Below, piece after piece: positions 9,048-18,075 of a stretch of DNA of 64,000 bases (positions are counted from its first letter, which is position 1; every line of letters starts with the position of its first letter). The notes beneath the pieces are model-generated. The model saw only the letters and a list, made by a program, of their open reading frames with translations. It was not told the DNA's origin and did no database searches. The position numbers and the translations under genes were made by a program. Origin of the DNA: Rhizobium sp. N324 (GTDB lineage Bacteria; Pseudomonadota; Alphaproteobacteria; Rhizobiales; Rhizobiaceae); assembly GCF_001664485.1 (NCBI RefSeq), contig NZ_CP013635.1, forward strand, positions 62,001 to 126,000, given 5' to 3'.

Positions 9048-10802
9048 ATGAGCACTTCCTCGTCTTTCGACTTCGATCCGGTTCTGATCGCAATCCTGCA
9101 GCGGCAGCTGGACCATATCAGCCTGCAGATGGGAACGATCATGACGCGCACAGCGCGCAGTCCGATCTTCAGTCAGAGCCACGATTTCTCATGCTTTTTG
9201 AGCAATGCCAGCGGCGAGACCATCGCTCAGGCGGATGGGCTGCCGATTCATTCCGGCAGCGGCGGGTTTGCAGTCAGGGCGGTTCTGCGGGATTTTGCCG
9301 GGCGCATCGACCCCGAAGACGTCTTCCTGTTGAGCGATCCTTATGCCGCGGGCGGTAACCATCTGCCCGACTGGACGCTCATCCGGCCAGTTTTCGTCTC
9401 GGGCGAACTGATCGGATTTTGTAGCAACCGCGCGCATCAATCCGATATTGGCGGCGGCGCGGCTGGAACATACAATGCGAAGGCTACCGAGATTTTCCAC
9501 GAGGGAATTCGCCTACCCGTTCTTAAACTGATCGAGAAGGGTACGCTCCGTGACGATCTGTGGCGGTTGCTGCTTTTGAATTCGCGTTGCCCGGATCTGC
9601 TGGAGGGCGACCTCGGTGCGATGATCGGTTCCACGCGTATCGGCGCTCAACGTCTGGCCGATGTCGTCGAACAGCTTGGAGTGGAGAAGGGCAATGCCTA
9701 TCTCACGGCACTTCTGGATTACGGCGAACGACGCATGCGTCAGGCGATTTCGGAGCTTCCGAACGGAGTCTGGGAGGCTTCGGATGTAAGTGATACCGAC
9801 TGTTTCGATCTGGTTGATATTGAAACGCGTGTAAAGCTGACGGTCGAGGGAGACACGATTAGCTTCGATTTCACCGGGACCTCTCCTCAAATAAAAGGCT
9901 TTAAAAACAGCGGTATAGCGAATACGCACTCGGCTGTTTACTGTGCGCTGTCGGCTTTCCTCGACCCGGCAATTCCTCATAACGAGGGCGTCTACCGCTG
10001 CGTCAGGATCATTGCGCCGGAGGGTACTGTGGTCAACGCTTTGCCACCGGCGCCGATGACGATGAACACCGTCTATCCGGCGATCGACATCATGAACGCG
10101 TGCTGGCGGGCTCTGGCGCAGGCCGACCCGGAACGAGCTTGCGCGGGCTGGGGCAAGTCGGTGTTCGGGATATCGTCCGGCTCCAAGCCCGCCGGCGGCG
10201 TCTTTGTCCTCTATCATTGGCATGGTAGCTCAGGGGGCGGCGCAGTCAAAGGAAGGGACGGCTTTCCGACGACGAGCCATCAGATGACGCTTGGCGGCAT
10301 GTTCATTCCGAATGTCGAAACTTACGAGCAATCCTACCCGATCCGCGTGCATCGGTATGAGATGCGCCGGGACACCGGCGGCGCCGGACAGTATCGCGGC
10401 GGTACCGGTGTGGACTATGTCGTCGACGTCCTTGTTGGCGGCGAGCACCTGCTGCGCGGGGAGGGCGCCCGCAAACAGACCGGGGCCGGCGTCAATGGGG
10501 GGCATTGGGGTGCGAAAGGGTCGATCCAGGCCTATGATCTCGAGACCCGCGAAGCCCTGCCTTGTCCGCCATATGGGGTGGAGCAGGTCAAACCCTTCCA
10601 TCTTGTCATCGAAGCCTCCGCAGGCGGGGGCTGGGGGCATCCGCATGAGCGACAGGCAGAAGCGGTGCTTCGCGATGTGCGCGACGGGGTGGTTTCGCCT
10701 GAATCAGCGTTGAACATCTACGGTATCGAAGTCTCTGCAGACGGCAAGTCGATCCTTTCATCCAAAGCGAGGAGCGCCGGGCGCACTGCCGCCCAGCGTT
10801 GA
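9048..10802 (+). CDS. Hydantoinase/oxoprolinase subunit B (HyuB family)
   Basis: A 584-residue partner of the preceding subunit. Family hallmarks are the opening FDPVLIAILQRQLDHISLQM, the metal-site stretch FLLSDPYAAGGNHLPDWT, HQSDIGG and, towards the C-terminus, the glycine-rich MRRDTGGAGQYRGGTG segment. HyuB carries the hydrolytic or carboxylating site and acts on the phosphorylated intermediate made by HyuA. The gap to hyuA is 112 bases without a terminator, so they are probably co-transcribed. The pair is full length and shows no inactivating change. Confidence 0.87.
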   Translation: MSTSSSFDFDPVLIAILQRQLDHISLQMGTIMTRTARSPIFSQSHDFSCFLSNASGETIAQADGLPIHSGSGGFAVRAVLRDFAGRIDPEDVFLLSDPYAAGGNHLPDWTLIRPVFVSGELIGFCSNRAHQSDIGGGAAGTYNAKATEIFHEGIRLPVLKLIEKGTLRDDLWRLLLLNSRCPDLLEGDLGAMIGSTRIGAQRLADVVEQLGVEKGNAYLTALLDYGERRMRQAISELPNGVWEASDVSDTDCFDLVDIETRVKLTVEGDTISFDFTGTSPQIKGFKNSGIANTHSAVYCALSAFLDPAIPHNEGVYRCVRIIAPEGTVVNALPPAPMTMNTVYPAIDIMNACWRALAQADPERACAGWGKSVFGISSGSKPAGGVFVLYHWHGSSGGGAVKGRDGFPTTSHQMTLGGMFIPNVETYEQSYPIRVHRYEMRRDTGGAGQYRGGTGVDYVVDVLVGGEHLLRGEGARKQTGAGVNGGHWGAKGSIQAYDLETREALPCPPYGVEQVKPFHLVIEASAGGGWGHPHERQAEAVLRDVRDGVVSPESALNIYGIEVSADGKSILSSKARSAGRTAAQR

Positions 10803-10907
10803 TCAAGATAACATCTCGCTTCATCGCGGCGAACGTCCCCCAGAGCCTGTGGCCGGGTCCGTCGGTGAGCGTCAGCAATATGGTCACACAACGTTACGGA
10901 GGTTCAG

Positions 10908-11324
10908 TTGGCTAAACGCGCAAAGGAAATTCTTCACGATTATCACCAGGCTTGGTCCAGCGGCGATGTGGAAGCGGGATGCAGCTTTTACGCCGAGAGC
11001 CTGGTCGTCCATATGGGAGGATCGCACCCGGTACTTTCCGGCGACTTTCACGGCGCGAAAGGCTTCATAGAAGGCTGGGTGAACAAGGTCGCCGCGTACA
11101 CCGACCGGTGGGTGGTCGGTGGCGAAGCCGGAGCCGACGAGCTCATTGCCGAATCCGACGAAGCCATCCTCATCATGGTTCATGAGATCTGGACGCGTGG
11201 CGAGCAACAGGTGCGCACCGACCGGCTTGCCGCCTATCGGTTCGAAAACGAGAAGATCGTCGAATGCTGGTTCTGTGACATGCGCCAGGCTGAAGTGGAT
11301 CGGTTCTTTGAGGGTATCCGCTGA
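10908..11324 (+). CDS. SnoaL-like/NTF2-fold protein
   Basis: A 138-residue protein of the NTF2-like (SnoaL polyketide cyclase) superfamily, judged from the opening AKEILHDYHQAWSSGDVEAG, the conserved FHGAKGFIEGW segment and the ending KIVECWFCDMRQAEVDRFF. Such proteins have a cone-shaped pocket and serve as isomerases, cyclases or binding proteins; no catalytic residues can be named with confidence. The start is TTG with GGAGG eight bases upstream. It lies between hyuB and the GMC oxidoreductase and may act on an intermediate between those steps. Confidence 0.72.
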   Translation: MAKRAKEILHDYHQAWSSGDVEAGCSFYAESLVVHMGGSHPVLSGDFHGAKGFIEGWVNKVAAYTDRWVVGGEAGADELIAESDEAILIMVHEIWTRGEQQVRTDRLAAYRFENEKIVECWFCDMRQAEVDRFFEGIR

Positions 11325-11389
11325 CGGTGCTGGTCGATTGAGCGGTCAGAACATACGCGGCTGCGTGCCGGAATAGGAGAGGGGAATTC

Positions 11390-12976
11390 ATGCCCGACTA
11401 TATCGTCGTAGGTGGAGGATCTGCCGGATGCGCCATAGCGGGGCGTCTCAGCGAAGATCCAGCCGTGTCGGTAACATTGTTTGAAGCGGGCCCACGAGAC
11501 AGCAGTATGTGGATACGGTTCCCCGTAACCTTCTACAAGTCCTTCAAGAGTTCATTGCTGCAATGGTACAAGATTGAAACGCTGAAGCACCAGAATGGTC
11601 TTGAGACTCAGGTCGGCCAGGCGCGTGTTTTGGGAGGAGGCAGTTCCCTTAACGCGATGATTTACATTCGCGGCGCCCCCGAAGATTACGATCGGTGGGC
11701 AGCTCATGGTGCCGATGGCTGGAGCTACAAAGACGTTCTGCCATACTTCCGGAAGGCGGAAAACAACGAGGTATTTTCCAACGAAGCCCATGGACAAGAC
11801 GGCCCTCTGAGTGTTTCCAACCAGCAGCATACGCTCCCCTTGACCAAGGCCTGGGTCAAGGCATGCCAAGAGGCAGGTATTCCCTTCAACCCGGACTTCA
11901 ATTCCGGAGAGCAGAAAGGCGCCGGTTTCTACCAGCTCACCACCAGAGACGGTCGCCGGTGCAGTTCTGCGGCGGCCTATCTCCACGCGGCGCGAAATCG
12001 GCAGAACCTGAAGATCCTGACCGACAAGCCGGTCACCAGAATTCTCGTCGAAGCCGGACGCGCCGTTGGCGTCGAATATCTTGAGAACGGGCGCTTGACG
12101 ACGCTCCGTGCCGACCGCGAAGTCATTGTTTCGTCTGGTGCGATCGGGTCGCCACGATTGCTGATGCTATCGGGGATCGGGCCGGCGAAGGAATTGCGGA
12201 GCGCCGGCGTCGACGTGGTGCACGATCTTCCAGGCGTCGGGCAGAACCTGCAAGACCACACGGATTGCTTCCTGATCTACAATCTGAAATCCGACAGCAG
12301 CTATGACAAATACAAGAAACTGCGTTGGCAACTTGCCGCAGCCGCTCAGTATGGCCTCTTTGGAACAGGCCCCATCACGTCCAACATCTGCGAAGGCGGA
12401 GCATTTTGGTGGGGCGATCGACGCGACCCAGTCCCGGATCTGCAATATCATTTTTTTGCCGGCGCCGGTATCGAAGAAGGCGTCGAAACGACAGCCAGCG
12501 GCAATGGCTGCACGTTGAATGTCTATGTATGCCGGCCGGAATCGAGGGGCCGAATAGCGCTCCGCTCGGCCGACCCGACCGTCCCGCCCCTGGTCGATCC
12601 CAATTACCTCAGCCACCCTTACGACGTGGACCGTCTCATCGACGGCGTCCGGCTGGGACAGGAGATCATGTCGAAACCGTCAATGCAGAAATATGTTCGT
12701 GCTGGGCATTTGCCGGAAAAGCCGCTTACGGCTCGCGCAGACCTTGAGGCCTTTGTCAGAAAATATACGCAGGGCGCCTACCACTTGAGCGGCGCTTGCA
12801 AGATCGGAACCGACGAGATGGCGGTCGTCGACCCTCAGCTTCGTGTACGAGGTATCGATGGTCTGCGCGTTGCCGATACCTCGGTGATGCCGTTCGTCAC
12901 CTCCGGCAATCTCAACGCTCCCGCAATCATGATCGGGGAGCGAGCCGCCGATTTCCTCAAAGGCAATAGGATCTGA
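11390..12976 (+). CDS. GMC-family FAD-dependent oxidoreductase (choline/alcohol dehydrogenase-like)
   Basis: A 528-residue flavoprotein. The FAD dinucleotide motif VVGGGSAGCAIAGRL lies at residues 5-19, followed by the GMC signature around VLGGGSSLNAMIYIRG near residue 85 and a second signature, SSGAIGSPRLLMLSGIGPA, near 250. The C-terminal active-site region keeps His in AYHLSGACKIG and Asn in TSGNLNAPAIMIGE. It should oxidise an alcohol or hydroxyacid to the carbonyl. The ATG is preceded by AGGAGAGGGG. Fifth gene of the regulon operon. Confidence 0.9.
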   Translation: MPDYIVVGGGSAGCAIAGRLSEDPAVSVTLFEAGPRDSSMWIRFPVTFYKSFKSSLLQWYKIETLKHQNGLETQVGQARVLGGGSSLNAMIYIRGAPEDYDRWAAHGADGWSYKDVLPYFRKAENNEVFSNEAHGQDGPLSVSNQQHTLPLTKAWVKACQEAGIPFNPDFNSGEQKGAGFYQLTTRDGRRCSSAAAYLHAARNRQNLKILTDKPVTRILVEAGRAVGVEYLENGRLTTLRADREVIVSSGAIGSPRLLMLSGIGPAKELRSAGVDVVHDLPGVGQNLQDHTDCFLIYNLKSDSSYDKYKKLRWQLAAAAQYGLFGTGPITSNICEGGAFWWGDRRDPVPDLQYHFFAGAGIEEGVETTASGNGCTLNVYVCRPESRGRIALRSADPTVPPLVDPNYLSHPYDVDRLIDGVRLGQEIMSKPSMQKYVRAGHLPEKPLTARADLEAFVRKYTQGAYHLSGACKIGTDEMAVVDPQLRVRGIDGLRVADTSVMPFVTSGNLNAPAIMIGERAADFLKGNRI

Positions 12977-13056
12977 GAACCGGAGCAGATCGTTCGGTCT
13001 GCGGGCGGCGTCACCCCTTTGCGCACTTAACCGATCGAACATTGAAAGGGCAGCAT

Positions 13057-13941
13057 ATGAAACTTGTATCCTACCATGCCGGCGTCACGACCAGGGCAGG
13101 CGTCGTGCTCGATGCGAAAGTGTACGATGTAGAAATGTTGCTTAGCGGCTTTGCCGTCAGGCCCTCCCGAAGCTCTTCGCTCCGAGAGGTTCTAAGCGAG
13201 CACGGTGGCGGGCTGGCAGCATTGGCCGGGCGCCTGACGGCGGCGGCCAAAGACAATATGAAGGCAGAGATTGGACCACTGGAATCCGTGCGTCTAGCAC
13301 CACCGATCACAGACCCGGCAAAGGTGTTGTGCATCGGCCTCAACTATAATGACCACGTCGCAGAAACAGGTCGCGCATTACCGTCTCATCCCGACGTTTT
13401 TGCAAAGTTTGCCAGCACGCTGATCGGTCCGAACGAAGACATCCGGTGCTCTCACGTTACGCAAAATCTCGATTTCGAAGGCGAACTGGCAGTCGTGATC
13501 GGTCGTGAATGCCGCGCGGTCGCGCCGGATCAGGCGCTTGGCTACATCGCCGGGGTAACGGTACTCAACGACATTACCGCCAGGGACTTGCAGTATCGGG
13601 GAACGCAGTGGCTCGCCGGCAAGGCTGTCGATGGATCTACGCCCTGCGGACCGGCAATCGTCACCCTCGACGAGATTGGCGACGTTCAGGATTTGGACAT
13701 AAAGACAAGGGTCAATGGTGTCGAGGTCCAGTCCTCGAATACACGCTATATGATTTTTCCCATTCGCGAATTGATTTCTTACATCTCGTTTTTTCTGACC
13801 CTGTCGCCCGGCGACATCATCACGACCGGCACGCCGCAAGGCATTGGCGCCAAACGTCAGCCGCCTCTGTGGCTGAAGCCCGGCGATGTCGTGGAGGTTG
13901 AGCTTCAACGAGTTGGGGTACTGCGCAACCGCGTCCAATAA
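13057..13941 (+). CDS. Fumarylacetoacetate hydrolase-family protein
   Basis: A 294-residue FAH-fold enzyme. The metal-binding core is recognisable: LNYNDHVAETG, then DFEGELAVVIG (the E-x-E pair), and ITARDLQYRGTQWLAGKAVDGS. The C-terminal TGTPQGIG loop is also present. Members hydrolyse C-C bonds of acylpyruvates or decarboxylate/hydrate 2-oxo-3-enoates, so it suits a late step producing central metabolites. The ATG at 13057 has GAAAGGG upstream; the open frame can be read from a TTG five codons earlier. It is the last gene of the operon and is followed by a strong hairpin. Confidence 0.87.
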   Translation: MKLVSYHAGVTTRAGVVLDAKVYDVEMLLSGFAVRPSRSSSLREVLSEHGGGLAALAGRLTAAAKDNMKAEIGPLESVRLAPPITDPAKVLCIGLNYNDHVAETGRALPSHPDVFAKFASTLIGPNEDIRCSHVTQNLDFEGELAVVIGRECRAVAPDQALGYIAGVTVLNDITARDLQYRGTQWLAGKAVDGSTPCGPAIVTLDEIGDVQDLDIKTRVNGVEVQSSNTRYMIFPIRELISYISFFLTLSPGDIITTGTPQGIGAKRQPPLWLKPGDVVEVELQRVGVLRNRVQ

Positions 13942-13956
13942 TGTCAGGCGATCCGC

Positions 13957-13989
13957 GCGTCCGGCTACCGTCTGTCTCTCGCCGGACGC
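13957..13989. terminator. Hairpin between convergent FAH and RpiR genes
   Basis: GCGTCCGGC and GCCGGACGC pair perfectly over nine bases around a 15-base loop, ending on the base before the stop codon of the convergent regulator gene. There is no T-tract on either strand, so termination may need Rho or be bidirectional and partial. Confidence 0.5.
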
Positions 13990-14955
13990 CTATTCGGAAT
14001 GCCCGTCGGCGGCCGAATTTGTCCGCCGGGCCTTTGCCGTACGCTGCCGTTTGCCATCCGGGCTGGAGAGAAGGTACTCACCGGAATTTACGAGGAACCG
14101 CTCATTTTCACGGATTCGATGCTGCGCCGCGTCGCCCAGTTTGATGATCGTCAAAGCCGCCAGAGCATTGGCGATCGCAATCGCGCCCAGCGCGGATTCC
14201 GGGAAGGCGCGTCCAGAGGACTGTGCCACGAAATGCAGCGGACCGGCAAATTTGCTGATCGGCGCCGCGAAACTGTCGGTGATGGCGATCACCCTCGCTC
14301 CCATATGGGACGCCTTCTCAGTCAGCCGATGCACGAGCCGGTTAAACGGTGCGAAAGTGACCGCAACGAAGGCATCGCCAGGGTGAATGTCATCCAGGGC
14401 GCCTTCCGGGGCTCCCCCTGGAGTGTCCAGCAGAACAATGTTCGGCCGTGCCTTTTGCAGCGTGTAGGCGAGCGTGAAAGCGGGGGTAAAGGCAGTCCGC
14501 CGGCCCATGACATATATTTTTGGCGCCTTCGCCAAAATTTCGATCGCAGCTTCAAGTTGTTCTTCCGACAAGTGGAGCCTCGCCTGACCGACGATGGCTT
14601 GCTCGGTCGCGAAGAACGAATCCACAAAGGTCATAAGACTGGGAGTTTTTCCGCTTTCAGAGATCAGAGTCTGAGCGCTCAACTCATTGCGTTTGATGGA
14701 TTGGCGGTCTCGCAAATGCCGTTCCGTCGTGTCGATGAATTGCTGCCGGAATTCGCTGTAACCGGCAAATCCCAGCCTCTGGGCCAATCGCACCAGGCTG
14801 ACCGGCTGCACTTCCGCACGCCGCGCAACCTCCCTCATTGTATAAAAAGGGATTTCTTCAGCATTGTTGATCACGTAATGGGCGGCTTCAACCGTTTGTC
14901 CGGAGAGCTCTACGCAGATGTTTTTGATCCGTTCGATCAGGTCTAGTCTCGTCAT
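13990..14955 (-). CDS. MurR/RpiR-family transcriptional regulator
   Basis: A 321-residue regulator. The N-terminal 80 residues form the RpiR helix-turn-helix (YTMREVARRAEVQPVSLVRLAQRLGFAGYSEFR is the family pattern; key parts VARRAEVQPVSLVRLA). The C-terminal half is a SIS sugar-phosphate-binding domain (IYVMGRRTAFTPAFTLAY, then VAVTFAPFNRLVHRLTEKA). SIS domains usually sense a phosphosugar or related acid. The ATG at 14955 is preferred over a GTG 57 bases upstream. It lies between two operons carrying the GGATCAnnTGATCC module and is the obvious candidate to bind it, which is inference. I see no copy of the module in its own promoter. Confidence 0.87.
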   Translation of the reverse strand: MTRLDLIERIKNICVELSGQTVEAAHYVINNAEEIPFYTMREVARRAEVQPVSLVRLAQRLGFAGYSEFRQQFIDTTERHLRDRQSIKRNELSAQTLISESGKTPSLMTFVDSFFATEQAIVGQARLHLSEEQLEAAIEILAKAPKIYVMGRRTAFTPAFTLAYTLQKARPNIVLLDTPGGAPEGALDDIHPGDAFVAVTFAPFNRLVHRLTEKASHMGARVIAITDSFAAPISKFAGPLHFVAQSSGRAFPESALGAIAIANALAALTIIKLGDAAQHRIRENERFLVNSGEYLLSSPDGKRQRTAKARRTNSAADGHSE

Positions 14956-15344
14956 TGGTCGCTCTGGATTCGTTGATGCAGGCCCTTGGTGCCGGATGGT
15001 TCGCGGCAGCACCCGGTTTTCAGCCTGATTGCCATACTTTGAGTCATATCGGCAAGTTTGTTAGCCCGCCCGTTCCATGGTGGCGCCTTCCCGGAAATGG
15101 TTGTGGGCGAGATCCTTCATTCGACGCGCTATTCAATTCGATACTCCATATTTAGTTGGGCGACGCGAGCGATTTCTTTGCCGGGCAAAAAGTAACTGGG
15201 CACCGTCGTCGCATGTTTTTGGACTCTGCCAACATTAATTTGTAGCCTGGATCACATGATCCACTTGACAATAAGTTGGATCATAGTGTTCACTCTTGTC
15301 AACCAAAAGAAATCAGGGTGAACGAGCCGGCTCAGGCAAGGGCC
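14956..15344. other. Divergent regulatory region between the RpiR gene and the ABC operon
   Basis: Apart from the operator-promoter module, I see no gene in this stretch. The regulator's own promoter must lie here on the minus strand; its position is not clear. The rest is the 5' untranslated leader of the ABC operon, unusually long for these genes at about 150 bases. Confidence 0.6.
15249..15294 (+). promoter_or_regulatory. Operator-promoter module of the ABC importer operon (RpiR-type regulon, copy 3)
   Basis: A palindrome GGATCACATGATCC (15249-15262), two bases, TTGACA (15265-15270), the half site GGATCATAG (15278-15286) and TTCACT 18 bases after the -35. Order and spacing match the other two copies base for base, which links uptake by this ABC system to the two catabolic operons. 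Confidence 0.75.
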
Positions 15345-15440
15345 ATGTCGGTTCAGCAGAAATACTCAGGAACATTGGTTCGAGAGCGCTTGCTCGTCGG
15401 ACAAAAGGTTGGGCTGCGCGACAATATCGGCAAGCCTTAA
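15345..15440 (+). CDS. Possible 31-residue leader ORF before the ABC ATPase gene
   Basis: A short frame starts ATG-TCG-GTT and ends TAA nine bases before the ATPase start; its stop overlaps the AAGGAG ribosome site of that gene. The upstream sequence CAAGGG gives a modest ribosome site. The peptide (MSVQQKYSGTLVRERLLVGQ and on) has no known motif. It could be a leader peptide coupling translation, or chance; its position is the only support. Confidence 0.3.
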   Translation: MSVQQKYSGTLVRERLLVGQKVGLRDNIGKP

Positions 15441-15449
15441 GGAGAAGCC

Positions 15450-16562
15450 ATGACTGCCGTAAGCCTGAGAGACGTGTGGAAGCAATTTGGCACTTACACG
15501 GCAATCGAGGATCTCAACCTGGATATCAAGGACGGAGAATTCATGGTCTTCGTCGGGCCGTCCGGTTGCGGAAAGACAACAACCCTGAGAATGCTCGCCG
15601 GCCTTGAGACTCCGACCTACGGTCGGATCCTTCTGGGTGAGGAGGACGTCACGCTGACCCCACCGGGACGGCGAAACGTGTCCATGGTCTTTCAAAGCTA
15701 CGCGCTTTATCCGCATATGACGGTGCGGCAGAATTTGTCCTTCGGTCCGGAGATCCGGGGCGAGGCGAAAGCCGAGATCGCCGGCGGAATTGACCGCGTG
15801 GCGAGGCTCGTCGGTCTGCAATCGCTCTTGAACCGTTATCCAAGCGAGCTTTCCGGCGGCCAACGCCAGCGCGTCGCTCTGGCGCGCTCGATGATCCGTC
15901 ATCCGCGCATTTTTCTTCTCGACGAGCCGCTGTCGAATTTGGACGCCAGTCTGCGAACGCATATGCGTACGGAAATCGCAGAACTGCAGCGTCAACTGGG
16001 GGTTACGGCGGTCTACGTCACTCACGACCAAGTCGAAGCAATGACGATGGGTCACCGCATAGCCGTGTTTGACCAGGGCCGCATTCTTCAAGTTGCAACG
16101 CCTTCCGAACTTTATCGGGCGCCGGCAAACAAAGTCGTCGGAATGTTCATCGGCTCCCCGCGCATGAATATTTTGCCGGCCAGCTTGGAGCGGGCCGGCG
16201 ACATGGTCAAGGTTCGCTGCTTCAACCTATCCTTCGTTGTCGAAGGCCGCCATTTTGTCAAAGACCACCTCCCGGAGAATGTCGAACTCGGGATCCGGCC
16301 GGACGAAATTCAGTGGGTGAAGGACGCACCTTCAAGGTGCACCGAGACAATCACCGGCATCGTGACGTCTCTCGAAACTACCGGATCGGACACGTTCGTT
16401 CTGGTCGATGTCGAAGGCAGCGAAATTAATGCGAAATTCCCAAGCTTTGCGCCGGTAAGGCGCGGAGACGCCGTCGATTTGGTCTTCGATCCGCTCAACC
16501 TCCATTTCTTCGATGGGGAAACGGGAGCGAGCTTAAAGGGCAACGCGGCCAACCAAAACTAA
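15450..16562 (+). CDS. Sugar-type ABC importer ATPase (UgpC/MalK-like)
   Basis: The 370-residue ATP-hydrolysing subunit of a CUT1 importer. Walker A GPSGCGKT is at residues 36-43, the signature LSGGQRQR near 134, Walker B IFLLDEP just after, and the switch His in VYVTHDQVE. The C-terminal 130 residues form the OB-fold regulatory domain seen in MalK/UgpC. A strong AAGGAG precedes the ATG. It is unusual in being the first gene of its operon, ahead of the binding protein. Substrate: whatever feeds the RpiR-type regulon; not predictable from the ATPase. Confidence 0.92.
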   Translation: MTAVSLRDVWKQFGTYTAIEDLNLDIKDGEFMVFVGPSGCGKTTTLRMLAGLETPTYGRILLGEEDVTLTPPGRRNVSMVFQSYALYPHMTVRQNLSFGPEIRGEAKAEIAGGIDRVARLVGLQSLLNRYPSELSGGQRQRVALARSMIRHPRIFLLDEPLSNLDASLRTHMRTEIAELQRQLGVTAVYVTHDQVEAMTMGHRIAVFDQGRILQVATPSELYRAPANKVVGMFIGSPRMNILPASLERAGDMVKVRCFNLSFVVEGRHFVKDHLPENVELGIRPDEIQWVKDAPSRCTETITGIVTSLETTGSDTFVLVDVEGSEINAKFPSFAPVRRGDAVDLVFDPLNLHFFDGETGASLKGNAANQN

Positions 16563-16593
16563 TCGGAACACTTGCTCAACTGGGAGTCAGAAT

Positions 16594-18075
16594 ATGTCGA
16601 TCTACAGAACGAAGTGCCTGTCCCGCGATATTCAAGACCGTGCTGTCCAAAAAATGGCCTGTGATAGGCAAGGGCCGAAAGACCGCGCGTTGCTCTCTTC
16701 CACCGACCTTGGCAGGGGCTTGCGAAAGCTTGCGGTTGCTGCGCTTCTCGTCGCGGCAGGATTTGCAACTGTCCCGGCGGGTCATGCGGAGGCGGCAACG
16801 GTCAAGGTGGCGTTCAGCCTGAATTGGACATTCGCCGATCCGAAACTTGCCCAGAAGTGGTTCGGCAACGTCAAATCGCAATTCGAGGCTGCTCATCCGG
16901 GCGATACGATGGAACTGATACCGGTGCCCGGCACCTATGACGACTACATCACCAAGCTCAGCCTTCTCTACAATTCGCCAGACACCAAACCGGACATCGT
17001 GCAATATTTCGACATCAATGTCGGTCAGTTTGCCGGGAGCGATCTGCTCTCGCCCCTCGATGATAAAGTCGCCGGTGCATCCTGGTGGCAGGACACGCCG
17101 GATGCGGTCAAGGAATCTGGAAAATACGATGGCAAGGTCTATTCCGTGGCGCAGGGGATCAATACCTATGGAATCCTTTTCGACCGGACACTGACGGAGA
17201 AGGCCGGACTTGCGAAAGACTGGAAGCCGCAAAGCTGGAACGACATTCTTGATGCCGCCCGCGCAATCAAAAAGACGTCGCCGGAGGCCTCGCCGCTCTA
17301 TGTCATCACCGGGACGGCACAAGGCACGTTCGGTGTGGTGGCCGGCCCAGGCCTTCTGCTCTCCGCCTCGAGCAATCCGACCATCTTTGATACGGCGACC
17401 GGCAAATGGGTCGTTGACAGCAGCGGCATTCGGGAAGTCTTGAATTTCTACAAGACGGCGGCTGCAGACGGACTGCTGGCTCCGACATCGCAAATCATGG
17501 ACCCGAATGGCGCGACGCATCCCGCCGAGTCCCTCCATAAGCATGAGTTCGGCATTACCTTTGCCGGCAATTGGATCCCGGTCTTCTGGGGCAAGGATAT
17601 CTGCGCGCCCTGCTGGGACGACGAAGAAAAGACGATAGGCTTTGCCCAGGTCCCGACGGCGAAGGGCCAGGCCCCTGGATTCGGCGCGAGCTTCAACGGC
17701 GTCGTGCTGTCGATGTCCAAGGACCCGTCAAATGCCGATCTTGCCTGGTCGGCAATCGACATCATGCAACAAAAGCAAAACCTCACAGATATTGCCGCGT
17801 GGGTCCCGGTCGTTCCAGCCACCGCGTCCTTGAAGGCCGACTCCCGATATCTGTCGCTGAGCCGCCCGCCTTTCCAGGAGGCTTTTGCCAATCTGAGTTC
17901 GACCTCCAGAAGCATGCCCTCGCAACCAGAGTTTCCGATCTGGGGCAATGCATTCCAGCAGGCCACCCAAGCGATGGTGCTGAAGCCGGAGACAACGATC
18001 GATGAGGGCATCCAGATCCTGAAGTCGTACATGGCAACCCAGGTCGGCGAAGACAATCTGGAGACCTTGCCGTGA
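16594..18075 (+). CDS. Extracellular solute-binding protein, family 1
   Basis: A 493-residue periplasmic binding protein for the importer. The N-terminus is long: about 25 polar residues precede a hydrophobic signal segment (LAVAALLVAAGFATVPAGHA) with a likely cleavage after AEA near residue 67. The mature part resembles family 1 carbohydrate-binding proteins (motifs TKLSLLYNSPDTKPDIVQYF and GITFAGNWIPVFW). GGGAG lies upstream of the ATG; a start at 16654 or later would give a normal signal length. Cysteines in DICAPCWDDE may form a disulfide or bind a ligand group. Confidence 0.87.
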   Translation: MSIYRTKCLSRDIQDRAVQKMACDRQGPKDRALLSSTDLGRGLRKLAVAALLVAAGFATVPAGHAEAATVKVAFSLNWTFADPKLAQKWFGNVKSQFEAAHPGDTMELIPVPGTYDDYITKLSLLYNSPDTKPDIVQYFDINVGQFAGSDLLSPLDDKVAGASWWQDTPDAVKESGKYDGKVYSVAQGINTYGILFDRTLTEKAGLAKDWKPQSWNDILDAARAIKKTSPEASPLYVITGTAQGTFGVVAGPGLLLSASSNPTIFDTATGKWVVDSSGIREVLNFYKTAAADGLLAPTSQIMDPNGATHPAESLHKHEFGITFAGNWIPVFWGKDICAPCWDDEEKTIGFAQVPTAKGQAPGFGASFNGVVLSMSKDPSNADLAWSAIDIMQQKQNLTDIAAWVPVVPATASLKADSRYLSLSRPPFQEAFANLSSTSRSMPSQPEFPIWGNAFQQATQAMVLKPETTIDEGIQILKSYMATQVGEDNLETLP

